Both the position numbers and the translations under genes were made by a program. The notes under the pieces are model-generated. The model worked only from the letters and a program-made list of their open reading frames with translations. It was not told where the DNA came from and did no database searches. A stretch of 35,610 nt of DNA from Trichosphaerium sp. ATCC 40318 (taxonomy: Eukaryota; Discosea; Flabellinia; Trichosidae). Shown piece by piece: positions 1 to 11,350 of this stretch. Positions within the stretch are counted from its first letter, which is position 1; every line of letters begins with the position of its first letter. The stretch lies in the NCBI GenBank assembly GCA_038496445.1, contig JALMLS010000338.1:1-35610 (forward strand), given 5' to 3'.

Positions 1-2220
1 AACGAAGGACCAACCACGCTTATTCTCAATTCTACCGGATTAACTTTTCATACAAATGGCGTTAACCAACTTAATACTAGTATAAATATCTACGGTAAGT
101 TTGACAATGCTGTTGAGAATGTTGCTAAATGTTTTGTTTAGGATTGTCTATCAATACAGAAGTATCATGCGCATCTATTAGTACACAGGTGAAAGGTTAT
201 CAAAACATAAGTATCTCGCTATCAGTATTCACAAACCGTGGTTGTAGATTCATCTTGATGGACTTTGCAAATGTTACTATTGAGTGCGTACCTTACACGT
301 GTTTGTACTTTCAATTTACGATTTCTTAGAAGCATAACAGTTACAGGCAATAGAGTGTCTCTGAACGTAATTGAAAGGTAACGTGTTGTATTTCTATATT
401 CCTTCTAAACATGAAAATAGTCGCAATGTTGCTGTACACAATTCAGTTTTTCAAGAGATGGAAGACTTTTCAAGATTTGGAGAGCCTTTGGGATTATGGA
501 TTGAAACAGCCGATACAGTATCTGTCAATGGCTGTGGCTTTGCAGTTAATAACAGAAGAGGATCTCGTCTGTCATCGTTGCAAGGGAAAGGTAATACTCG
601 GCAAACATTGTAATTTGTGATCACATAATTGTTGAACATAGGAATGGTTGCTACGTTCATCAGTGTTGACAAGGTGCGCATGTGAACTTAGGTTTCTATA
701 ATCTGATCTTATTTTAAGGTTATAATTGCTTCTTGCTTCTTTGCAACCAATTCAGTTGTTGCAACAGATTGTACTCCTCAATACTGAAACTTATTCCGAA
801 CTAATTTGTTTGCAGCAACAAATATACAACCCACATCAGTAGTATACATAAATTCAACTGATGTACAGCTATTCAGCACATCATTTATTGGGAATAGTGT
901 GCAAGAAAGCAACGCAACAGAGGACAGATGTTTCGGTACACGTGCACTAGCCAAGCGTCATATTAATCTCCTGTAGCTGGAGCTTTGGTTTTTGTCGGTG
1001 GATCTGCAGTGATAGATTCTTGTGTATTTGAGAATAATACATGCGTGTAACGTTCTCCTTAATTTTACTAGCAGACATCTGATTCCTGCTTAGCAAAATA
1101 CAAAATGATACAAGAACTATAAACTCTCCTGCATTGATTGGGTCTTCTATGAACATTACAATTCGGTAAACTACTTCTACGCATCAAGCATACTAAATTT
1201 CGTGTTTAGAAATACAACAACGTTTGAAAAAACCATCAACGATGGTATTGTAATTGTACACGGAATTGTATTGTACTAATTTATCAAATAGATACTGGAA
1301 GCGTTTTTGACTGTCCTTCAACACCAACCAATTTCACATGTGGCTACTCTGATATCACCACGTATTTTGTAGATTGCCAAACTAATGGTACACAGTATTT
1401 TGTATTTGCTCTTACAGTGTTGAATAGTTACTTGCGAAGGCAAAACTTTCATTCCTACAACAATGCCACCAACTGCTCCTACATTAACACCAACTGTTGA
1501 ACCGACAACCACACCAACATTCGAACCAACAACTGTATCACCTACAGCCGCACCAACAGTGGGTAGTCTACCACCTGAAATAGTGTTGTCTAGTCGTTTA
1601 ATAATAAATGGTGACTTTGTTAACTCAGAGATAGCAACAATTACTCCAGGAGGCTTTCTTCAAGTTGAAGGTATGTCTTGTATCACAAGTTATTTAGAAC
1701 ACGTTTATTGGATAATCCAATGTTTAGGATGTATTGTAATACCATCGAATACAACGTTCATCATTGACCTCACACGTGATAACACAACAGGTGTTGGTGA
1801 GACAAGAAGAGAAGTAATACGAAGCAATAGCAACTGTATCAATGGTACTTTTACATTAGTATCACCAGAATGTGTATTGGCGAGAATTGAGCAGACTCTC
1901 TCATCGTATGCTTCATTAACCTTTACATACCAAACTCCTTACTTTTGCATCTAGCATATTTGTAATTACATCAATGTCTGATAGTTGTGATGCTGCATCC
2001 GGAACAGCCTATATTGGTATTGTTTTAGGGGTTATATTTGGTATTCTTTTTCTGGTATGTCTCCTTATTGCTTTATCGCAGTATTTTTCGCACAACTTAA
2101 TTTCTATGGTAGATTGCTGCAGCTCTGATTATTGCTTTCTTTGTACCTAAGTCGAGGCATGCTATTTTCCCTTATACTTTACGAACCAAGGAACTAGAAG
2201 TCTCTTCTGCTCCAAGCTAA
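1..2220 (+). CDS. Beta-helix surface glycoprotein family, copy 1 (5' end outside window)
   Basis: Partial gene beginning in exon 2 at a codon boundary. Hand splicing gives exons 1-94, 142-283, 330-377, 421-590, 642-673, 719-770, 816-935, 977-1046, 1094-1165, 1210-1244, 1292-1387, 1428-1670, 1728-1905, 1955-2054 and 2113-2220. Every intron is GT...AG and the frame stays open for 519 residues to a TAA. The ectodomain has recurring 'NS.F..N'-type strands typical of right-handed beta-helix proteins, then a Pro/Thr-rich stalk (about 1460-1560), a conserved domain starting GSLPPE, a transmembrane helix split by the last intron, and a short tail ending in APS. No biochemical function is recognised; a cell-surface, adhesin-like or antigen-like role is inferred from architecture only. 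The exon 7 donor lies 3 nt downstream of the position used in the 24051 copy, with phase preserved. It appears intact as far as visible. Confidence 0.72.
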
Positions 2221-3210
2221 TACTGTAACAACATACTGTCATATCTGAGAATAAGTTTGTTACTCACAGTGCAATTTATTTGTTTAGCCTTGTCAAGAGA
2301 AGGCTGAGGTCAAGCCTCAAAATTTCAGCAACATAATTACGAAAGCGTAACCCACGTGATTAAAAAACCCAATGATCGTTTTGTTTATTTAAGTACAAGC
2401 ATGCTTGTGCATGACTACAGTTTTCTATATGTGGAATTTTTTCTTGTAACCATTAAAGGCTAGGACTGTCCAAATAGCTGTAACATAAAGAATAGGGTTT
2501 AAATATGCGTGGTAGAATATAATTGAGGGAGTTTAGGGAGTTTTACCTTTTTATTGCCGTTTTGTTTTAAACAGCGTTTTGTAGAAACCTACACACTCTC
2601 TACGCGTAAGCAGCGGCGTCTAGAGTATTGTTGCTTGATTTTAGATAGCAATCTACATTTTCAGCCTAAAACTGTTGTACAGTGTATGTAACTTCTGTTC
2701 CCATATAAACGGAGCTTGTTATACGATTGGCGAGACTGAGGCATCATGAGCAAGTGCTCAAGGAGCACAAGCTGATAAAAACCAACAATACACAGTTAGC
2801 GTACATATTTATGATACCAAATATGATACAGGATATCGTATTTCTCAAACTCAGCAACAAGCTTTTGTATGTGTGATTCTTTACCCTGACGCCAAGATAG
2901 AACAAACGAATCTAGAAAAAAATGTTACAAAAAAAGAATATTGTGAGATTAAAATAACTAACATTGACGTAATAAGTTTGCTATGGTATGCAGTGACCAA
3001 TCGTGATATCAGCATCTGTACTCTTCAGCTTTTTTGCCATAATATCGACGACTAACAGTACATTAACAATAAAAGAAAATCTAGAAAACCCAAAATGGGT
3101 TTCTTCAAGTAGTTCAACATGGCAAGTTTCCATAATACTTTCCGGTAAAGCCCACATTTTAATGTGAGTGATCTGTAATTTCAACCAGTGACGTTCTTTT
3201 GACGTGCGGA
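2221..3210. other. Intergenic region between copies 1 and 2
   Basis: AT-rich DNA with no convincing gene. It holds a short perfect inverted repeat at about 3088-3105 (AAACCCAAAATGGGTTT) and only short, unconserved reading frames such as 2873-3055. The first few hundred bases are presumably the 3' UTR and terminator region of copy 1. Confidence 0.5.
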
Positions 3211-3448
3211 TTGTTCACGTTCAAATACTTTACTTTTGGTACACAAAAGAGTGTTATAATTTATCCGCTAAATGTCGTGATAAAGCCTCTGGGCAGTTAA
3301 AAGCAAATGAGAGGTGACAAAAACATATTGCACATTTTAATTTTATTTTGATAATAGTTTTGGAAAGCATCACGTGCGTTTCAAAAAGAAATTTACCGTA
3401 TAAAAAACGCTTCATTACGCCAAATAATGCTTATTCCTGCTGTAGTAA
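3211..3448 (+). promoter_or_regulatory. Conserved upstream region of surface gene copy 2
   Basis: This block is clearly similar to the DNA upstream of the copies starting at 24051 and 29233. Shared landmarks are a GGGCAG(T/G)TAAAA stretch with AATGAGAGG, a TTTTATTTTGATAATAG-like stretch, and GGAAAGCATCACGTGCGTTT with a CACGTG core at 3371-3376. The CACGTG lies 78 nt before the first in-family ATG (3449). Conservation at fixed spacing supports a core promoter or E-box-like element; the binding factor is unknown. Confidence 0.55.
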
Positions 3449-3604
3449 ATGATTTTGCGTTATTTCTGTACTTTCTTTTTCTTTTTTGTCCTTGCCGCAC
3501 TACACCTTAAAAAAACCCTTTTACGCGCCAATAATACTTATGCTTGCTGTAGGTAATGAGTTTGTATTTCTGTGCTGCCTTTTTGTTTTTAACTCTTGCC
3601 GCAC
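3415..3604 (+). repeat. Tandem duplication of the start/signal-peptide exon of copy 2
   Basis: Two diverged units, 3415-3500 and 3521-3604, each begin TTACGC and end TTGCCGCAC. Each contains an ATG followed by a hydrophobic Phe-rich signal-like segment. The other family members have a single unit. Only the second unit keeps a splice donor (GT at 3614). Confidence 0.75.
3449..3556 (+). CDS. Upstream ORF made from the duplicated signal-peptide exon
   Basis: The first tandem unit encodes a 35-residue frame starting MILRYFCTFFFFF, which is the family signal-peptide core. Its usual splice donor is gone, so translation would run on to a TAA at 3554-3556. That stop shares one base with the ATG of copy 2 (3556-3558) in a TAATG arrangement. 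If the transcript starts upstream, this would act as an overlapping uORF. Function is inferred; it may be a by-product of the duplication. Confidence 0.4.
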   Translation: MILRYFCTFFFFFVLAALHLKKTLLRANNTYACCR

Positions 3605-5969
3605 GTACCCACGGTAACACAAGTACGAATATTATTCATCGCGATAGTGCGATTGCGATATGACGCGACAAGGTTTGTTAATTTTTATGTCTTAGTTGTA
3701 ACTTCAAGTGACCACGTTTGTGGCACTGATATGGAGTGCTACTTGAACGAAGGGCCAACCACGCTTATTCTCAATTCTACTGGATTAAATTTTCCTAGCA
3801 GCATGTTTCAAGCCCAACTTTCCGAAAGTATAGATATTTATGGTATGTTGGCGCTGTTGAAAGGTTCTGTAACAAATTATTTAGCGTTAAGTAAAGGCAT
3901 AACTGTTTCGTGCGCAATTCAAACACTTGAACAGGAGCAGGCGGTGAACGGGAATAACAACATTTGCATCTCGTTATCAGGCTTTACGTTTGATGATTGT
4001 AAAATCCGATTGAGCGAGTTCACAAATGTAACTGTAGAGTACATTCATTACAAGTCTAGTTTATCGATCAATTGACTATTGCGTAGGAATATGGTAGTTA
4101 CAGGCAATGAGAGTTCTATTCAAATATTTGACAGGTACACGTGATTTGTTTCGATTTTGTCACAATTAATGAGAAATATAGCCAAAATGTTGCTGTTCGC
4201 AATTCACTTTTCCATGAACTGTTCGATGAGACAGGATTTGCCCATCCTTTGGGATTATGGATTGAAACAGTCGAAACAGTTTCTGTGAATAATTGTCATT
4301 TTCAACATAATTTTAGGGGAGGGCTTTTTGTCGATAGAATGACAGGGAGAGGTAATATTCGATTCCCTTATTTTGTTTGATCGTAACTATTTACACATAG
4401 GAATTGTTGCTACATTCAGAGCTGTTGATAGAGTAATTTGTGACTTTGTACAACAGGCTAAATATTTACACATGCATTTATTTAGGTTACAATCAACTCT
4501 TGTTTGTTCAAAAACAATTACGTACTTGCAAACCGTTCTGGTATGCAGATCGTAGTCCTCATATATTCTCATTTGTATATAGCAAACTCTGATTACTATA
4601 TTTCAGTACTATACGCAAATTCAATTGATGTACAGATATTGAACTCAACTTTCATTGATAATACTGTGGAAGAAGAAATACCAAGAATCGAGGACAGATG
4701 TACTGGTACACATGTTCTAGCCAAGTATCATATTAATTGCTGGTTATAGTTAGCTCATTGGTCTTGCGTGGTCTATCAAACAGTGGATCAGCAGTGATAG
4801 ATTCTTGTGTATTCGAGAATATTACATGCGTGTAACGTTCTGCCTAAATATAATAGTAAATACCTGATTCAACTTCTAGAAAAAATAATTCAATAACTAT
4901 AACATCCCCTGCATTGATCGGGTCTTCCATGGACATTACAATCAGGTACACTAACTAATATGTTATTTCCAACACAGTAAAAATACTAAATGTCATGTTT
5001 AGAAATACAACAACATTCGAAAACAGCCTCAACATTAGTAATGCACAAGCAATTGTATTGTACTAATTTATCAAATAGATACTGGAAGCGTTTTTGATTG
5101 TCCTTCAACACCAACAAATCTTACATGTGGCTACTCTGATATCACCACATATTTTGTAGATTGTCAAACTAATGGTACACAGTATTATGTATTTACTCAC
5201 TTACAGTGTTGAATAGTTACTTGTGAAGGCAAAACTTTCATTCCTCCAACAATACCACCAACCACAATATCGCCTACAACTGCACCAACAGTTGAACCAA
5301 CAACTGTATCACCTACAGTTGGTAGTCTACCACCTGAAATAGTGTTGTCTAGTCCTTTGACAATAAATGGTGACTTTGTAAACTCAGAGATAGCAACAAT
5401 TGTTCCAGGAGGCTTTCTTCAAGTTGAAGGTATGTCTTTTATCACAAGGTATTTAGAACACGTTTATTGGATAATCCAATGTTTAGGATGTATTGTGATA
5501 CCATCAAATACAACGTTCATCATTGACTTCACAAGTGATAATAACAACAAGTGTTGGCGAGACAAGAAGAGAAGTAATACGAAGCAACAGCAACTGTATC
5601 AATGGTACTTTTACATTAGTATCACCAGAATGTGTATTGGCGAGAATTGAGCAGACTCTTTCATCGTATGCTTTTTATCTTTGCACTGATATCTAACTTG
5701 TGTTAGTGTAATTGTGATCACATCAAGATCTGATAGTTGTGATGATGGAGCATCAGCATCAGTAAATATTGGTTTGGTGTTAGGTGTCACATTAGGCATT
5801 CTTGTGTTTGTATGATTTCTTTTTCCTTGTTTTCATTTATTTTTTCCAAACTAAATTTGTATGGTAGATTGCTGTTGGTCTGATTATTGCTTTCTTTGTA
5901 CCTAAGTTGAGACAAGCCATTTTCCCTTATACTTTAACAACCAAGGAAGTACGAATATCTTCTGTTTGA
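3556..5969 (+). pseudogene. Beta-helix surface glycoprotein family, copy 2 (frameshifted before the TM segment)
   Basis: All 16 exons are present: 3556-3613, 3696-3842, 3885-4038, 4087-4134, 4182-4351, 4401-4432, 4486-4540, 4583-4705, 4750-4831, 4880-4945, 5003-5037, 5079-5174, 5217-5429, 5487-5665, 5707-5809 and 5868-5969. Exon 1 gives a signal peptide (MSLYFCAAFLFLTLAA). The beta-helix region and Pro/Thr stalk are open. Exon 14 is 179 nt, against 181 or 178 in open copies, because of an indel near 5541-5550. This shifts the frame and ends it at a TGA just before 5651, so the transmembrane helix and tail (exons 15-16, otherwise intact with stop at 5967-5969) are lost. It may be a pseudogene or may encode a secreted form of the ectodomain; I favour pseudogene. 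Confidence 0.68.
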
Positions 5970-6490
5970 ACCTAACAGTAAATACTTACCATCAATCATT
6001 CAAGTTAACTTAAAGTGACTTTTTGCAAGTTTTTGTCAATCCTAGATCAATGTGTTTGTAAATTAATGGGTTTTTGTGTTGTCTATACAGACAAGCTTAC
6101 AGAACTTGCAAATATCACATTTGCACTGTCACGTGGTAATTTGTTGCGAATCCAACCGTTTTTTCAAACCCACGTAACAAATAAACTAACAATGGAATTT
6201 ATGCGAAAGTTTGGTAAGTGGCGAAGAGCTCGGCTGTATATAGCTATCTTGTGGAAACTCCGTTTTAACTGCTCACAGTCTTTAACTATTGTAGAGCGTC
6301 CAAAACCATTCAGAAGAGAGGAAAACCAGTAGCCTCATTTTCATCCAAAAATAAGGCAAAAAACATAGTCCTATAGCTCTAAGAACAAAATCACTTGTAA
6401 ATGAAGTTATGTCCTTGCACTAAATATTTAGAAACAACCAAACATGTCCAGTTATATTGATTTTACCATGTATCGCAAAACAGTTGACCA
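5970..6490 (+). repeat. Duplicated 3' flank of the surface-protein family (unit A)
   Basis: Starting directly after copy 2, this stretch matches the DNA after copy 4 (14787-15415). The shared sequence includes ACAGAACTTGCAAAT, CACTGTCACGTGG, CCAACCGTTTTTTC and a GGTAAGTGGCGAAGAGCTC segment. A frame at 6015-6332 (105 aa) and good splice-like signals (TTTG|GTAAGT near 6212 and ATTGTAG near 6294) suggest an old exon, but unit B contains stops, so I do not call a gene. Similarity returns near 6440-6490 (CCAGTTATATTGATTTTACC). Confidence 0.6.
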
Positions 6491-8035
6491 CGTTAAGGAT
6501 GCTCATGAACAGAGGTGTTACCACATATGTTAGAAATGTGTTCCTTGACACAGAAACGTTAGAAATTTTGTACCGTCAACAACAACAATCAGAGGTCAAG
6601 CCCAGTGGCAGCTTTCAATTTTATTAACCCAATCAATCACTTAATCACCACCTTAGTGTACAAGACGCACAAACACCCAAACCCAAATCACACAACCCCA
6701 TAGCTGCATCCATTCTACAAAACCTCAATCTCCAAATAACATATCAACAATAACAATGTCAAAAACGATGAACACATACGATATAAGATTAACAAAATAA
6801 CCTTCGAAAACTAATGCCACCAAGCCATAGGTTTTAACCTCATTGCCAGACGGCTCAGTAACAAACAAAAGAGCTATTTCGGAATAGTTCTCAACCAATC
6901 TTCAAGTTTAACAACACAGTTCTCTTCAACCACTCCTACATCAGCCATCCCATCCTTGGAATTGAAAACTGGCCGCCCTACCCCTAAAACAAAAACTCAA
7001 AGTTGAGCGTGCACATACCCTAAATCGCAAACACCAACAACTCCAATCAGCGCTAACCAAATTTTAATGGATTCTGGTAGGCTTGAAGAGGTCCTTTGGA
7101 TATGCTATTAGTCAACCAACCCAAATACCCAGCCGCCCTCTGTACCTTATGCAAAGAACAACATATCTATTATAGAAGGCTTCGAGCACATATGCAGTTG
7201 CCAACATAACACTAAAAATTGATGCCAAATTACACAAACCGCATCATACGCAAACTCTTAACAAAATAGAGGATATAGAGCAATTTAGTACTCACAGGTG
7301 GTTTCAATCTACAATGACAAATGGCATCTAAAAGGAAAACCAAACCAACTAACAACCTCGTCGAACTAACAAAATAGGTAATGCAGATATCCAAACATAA
7401 AGACTACACATATAACACCATGGTACCTCACACAAAAATAAAAAATCCAACCTACCTTCCGTGGCTCCAAGGATTTGTCACCTCTGAACTTTTACAACAA
7501 CTCCGAAAACTACACTGAAAATAAAGTGTGATGTGTTCTGAGTGATTGTGGTGAACACTTTTGTTGGTAACCGCCTACTGCGTTATCTTGAGCGTATTGC
7601 CTGTCTCATTCAAGCTTTACTTTTATTAGAAAGTGAGTTTTTAGAACTTTAGCATATCCATGACTTTTGTCAAATTCAATGTTCAATAGACCACGGCATG
7701 ATTGCAGTATTTTACCTATGTACTGTACACGGTATGATCAAACCAACAAGTGTTCAATGAGCTGAAAGCGAATTAAAAAGCAATGATAACCTTCAAAGGT
7801 ATCACATTACCGCCAAACATTACCGCCAAACACTGTTTGCTCTATGTTTGCTTCAAAAATCAATGTACGTTTATATAACTTACTAGCGCTACACTAACGC
7901 CTACTCCATGCTAACGAAAGCCATCTCGCAGCATACAAACAGAAGCCAGCTTAGTATAATATTAAAACCTCCCAAAACACTACCAACGTTGCTGTAGCTT
8001 TGTAAACGCAGCTGGGTCAACTATGTAAATAAAAT
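6491..8035. other. Gene-poor region with A/C-rich + strand
   Basis: From about 6590 to 7500 the + strand is visibly enriched in A and C and poor in G, unlike its surroundings. Translation in all frames is full of stops, with only fragments of plausible protein (for example around 7410-7510). A decayed mobile element is possible but I recognise no domain. A short tandem repeat of ACCGCCAAACATT lies near 7810-7836. Confidence 0.4.
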
Positions 8036-8140
8036 TGTGCTGCGTGTTTGTTAAATCACGTGGGGCGAAACGGTTGGATTCGCTAGACCGGCATGAGAGC
8101 AGATCACAGTTAAAACGTGAGATTTGCAAGAATTATCAGA
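8036..8140 (-). repeat. Diverged fragment of the family 3' flank, beside copy 3
   Basis: Read on the minus strand, this contains CTTGCAAATCTCACGTTT, GCGAATCCAACCGTTT and CCCACGTGATTTAAC, matching the 5970-6490 and 14787-15415 flanks. It lies on the 3' side of minus-strand copy 3, so gene and flank were copied together. Confidence 0.5.
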
Positions 8141-8562
8141 TGTGTCAGATCTGACTATCGAAAACTTGAATGAGAACGACAATAGATCAGTCAAATCTCA
8201 AAGTGTACCTGCAGATTTGCGCAGTTTGTTTTTGCTTGCGGCGCACTGCAACCAACCAACTGTTGCTCATACTCGACACATAAACTTCTTGTAGACTTAC
8301 TATCACGTTCTAAAAATGACGAAAAAGCATTTCAAGTGGCATAATAACGCTTTTTAGGAGCATTATCTAGTATATAGAATTGTATATAGCAGATGCTTAT
8401 GGTTTGACAACTTGAAGAACACATTCTACAGCACAGTAGAGATGTAAACAAGTTGCTACAGGTTTTCTGTTGCTTCATTCCATATGCAACGTTGTGGTAT
8501 CAAGCTTTCATTGCAAGTCCTCTTAGCCCAATAAAAATAAAACCAATTTTAAATGGACTCTG
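8141..8562. other. Intergenic, 3' side of copy 3
   Basis: AT-rich, with no reading frame or RNA gene that I can support. It presumably contains the 3' UTR of minus-strand copy 3. Confidence 0.4.
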
Positions 8563-10405
8563 TTATGTTTTATAGATTCTTGTACATGTTAGTTTGGGAA
8601 TAGAAGCAATTTTTACTTCCTTCGTTGTATTTTCATAGGGGTAAATGGCTTCTCTCAACTTAGGCACAAAGCAAGTGACAATCACAGCTGCAACAATCTA
8701 CAATAGAAATTAACATGAATAATACACAAGAAAGAAATATCATGCGTCATTCGTACCAATACAAGAATACCTAATGTGACACCTAAAACCATACCAATAT
8801 TTGTTGATTCTGTTCCATCATCACAACTATCAGATCGTAATAACAACTATGCTAGCGAAAAAGTAAACATTTGTGCAAAGATAAAAAGCATACGATGAAA
8901 GAGTCTGCTCAATTCTCGCCAATACACATTCTGGTGATACTACCATTGATACAGTTGCTGTTACTTTGTATTACTTCTCTTCTTGTCTCGCCAACACTTG
9001 TGTTATTATCACTTGTGAAGTCAATGATGAACGTTGTATTTGATGGTATCACAATACATCCTAAACATTGGGTTATCCAATAAACGTGTTCTAAATACCT
9101 TGTAATACAAGACATACCTTCAACTTGAAGAAAGCCTCCTGGAGTAATTGTTGCTATCTCTGAGTTAACAAAGTCACCATTTATTATCAAACGACTAGAC
9201 AACACTATTTCAGGTGGTAGACTACCCACTGTTGGTGCAGTTGGTGCAGTCGTAGGCGATATTGTCGGAGCAGTAGTCGGTGATGGTGTTGGAGGAATGA
9301 CTTCACATGTAACTATTTCACAGCTGTCAGCAAGCAAATACAAATAGTGTACCATTAGTTTGACAATCTACAAAATATGTGGTGATAGAAGAGTAGCCGC
9401 ATGTGAAATTTGTTGGTGTTGAAGGACAATCAAAAATGCTTCCAGCGTCTATTCCAGATATCAGTACAATTACTTACCATGACTACATCATACCATTGTT
9501 TTCAAATATTGTGTTTCTAAACACGAAATTTAGTATTCTTGATGCGTAGACAATAATAGTAGTGTACCTTATTGTAATGCTCACAGAAGACCCAATCAAT
9601 ACAGGGGATTGTATTATTGTTGTTAGTTTTCTAAACAAGAATTCAGTTATTGGCTATTACAATTAGGTGGAACGTTACACGCATGTAATATTCTCAAATA
9701 CACAAGAATCTATCACTGCAGATCCGCTGCTTGATACACCGTCCAACACCAATGCTCCAGCTATTACACAATTAATATGTCGCTCGGATAGACCACGTGT
9801 ACCAGTACATCTGTCCTCAAATGGATCAGCTTCTTCCACACTGTTCCCAATAAAAGTAGAGTTTAATACTTTAATATCAACTGAATTTATGTGTACAACT
9901 GAGGTGAAGTATTCGAGTTGTGCTGTTTACCAATAAGTATATATGTGAGACTGGTACATACAGATAGTTCTTGCAACTACATGATTGTCCTCAAACGAAC
10001 AAGAATCGATTACAACCTTAATGATCTTAGCATTTACAAACCAAGTCATAAACGTACTCTATCAACATTGATAAATGTAGCTACAAATCCTATGCTCAAA
10101 GAGTTATAACAGAAACAAGTGATGGCCAAATATTACCTCTACCTGCCATTCTGTTCAGGAGTATTACTCCGTTAAAATTATGATGAAAATGACAATTATT
10201 GACAGAAACTGTTTCGGCTGTTTCAATCCATAATCCCAAAGGCTCACCAAATCCTCTGTCATAGAACAGTTCATGGAAAAGTGAATTGCTTACAGCAACA
10301 TTTCGACTATTTTTCTTATTAAGGGAGCGCCCTTAAATAGAACTAAAACACTTGTACCTTGCAACTACTTGAATAGATCCGTTGTAGCCTGTAACTACCA
10401 TATTC
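8563..10405 (-). pseudogene. Beta-helix surface glycoprotein family, copy 3 (5'-truncated, frameshifted)
   Basis: Homology begins at the exon 4 equivalent (minus strand from 10405) and runs to a TAA at 8563-8565. Signal peptide and exons 2-3 are absent. Internal introns keep GT...AG ends, and the exon 7 donor is displaced downstream with phase preserved, as in copy 1. The Pro/Thr stalk (about 9220-9295) and the conserved domain are open. An 11-nt deletion near 8938-8945 shifts the frame, so translation ends in SITRMCIGEN before the membrane segment, as in copy 2. The remaining C-terminal exons, out of frame, encode a TM helix and an unusually long tail ending near TRIYKT. Most likely a pseudogene or donor cassette. 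Confidence 0.68.
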
Positions 10406-11350
10406 CTAAGCGATCATGTGTAAGTGTCGTACATGATTCATAAACGCTATTTTATTATCCTGTGATTCCCAAAAGTCCAATGGTACAGCGTCTAACGTAA
10501 ATTGTTAGCTGTTATGCTTTTTTAACTAACACGTCGTTTTAAGCGTTGGTTAATCATTAAATAGTCTACGGAGCTGTACACAGGCGTATTTAATCAAACG
10601 TACTGAAAAGCCACTTGTTCCATTTAACATTTGGGTATACATGGGTTAATAGCGTGCGAAAACATCCTTCGTACGTGAATGTAAGTGCCATTTGTAATAT
10701 TTTACAATAAACGTCGTAAAACGATCTAATTTACCTATTTAAAGCACCCCCGCCTAGTTTTACGATATCTTGCCATGAAACGCTATACCAATCGTTGTGT
10801 TTTGTTATACTTAGCCGCTCCTCTACCTGTAGTACGTTAAAACACTATCACCATAAAAAAAAAGCTTGATTACATGTCTAACGAACGCTTTTCGTTCAAC
10901 CTAAACGACAATGCGCGCATTGTAGGTGTTTCATATTCTTGTTTTAGAGTTGTGTCAAGTATTCCAGAATAAGCTGTCTGTTAGAGTAAGAGTAAAAAAA
11001 CGTCATAAAGAATGGAATGGCATGCGAGAAAAAAAAAAAAGCCTGTCGACTTTTTTTTGGTCCATTTTATACCGTCTAAACATCTTAATGGTGGCTTTTG
11101 ACCGCTTGTATTAGTGCATAAACTATGTGTGAACCTCTTTAGAATATGTAGAACTTCAGACATGCAAGTGGTGCTGAACAAGCCAACATTTTTTTGTGAA
11201 ACAATTGTAGAGCTAATTAGCCGGTTTAATTCCGACTTGTTTTCAGGTCTACAGTCACTTATAGCTGAGCCGTTAATTGAACCACTAGTTCTCCGTTTTG
11301 TTAGCCAAACAGATTTGCTTTGAATTGATGTATTTCAACGCAATACAAGC
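10406..11350. other. Intergenic between divergent copy 3 and the RCC1 gene
   Basis: AT-rich DNA containing a poly-A run near 11030-11040 followed closely by a T-rich run. Short frames at 10926-11114 and 11114-11323 show no recognisable domains. The last few hundred bases presumably carry the promoter of the RCC1-like gene; I see no clear TATA or other box. Confidence 0.4.
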
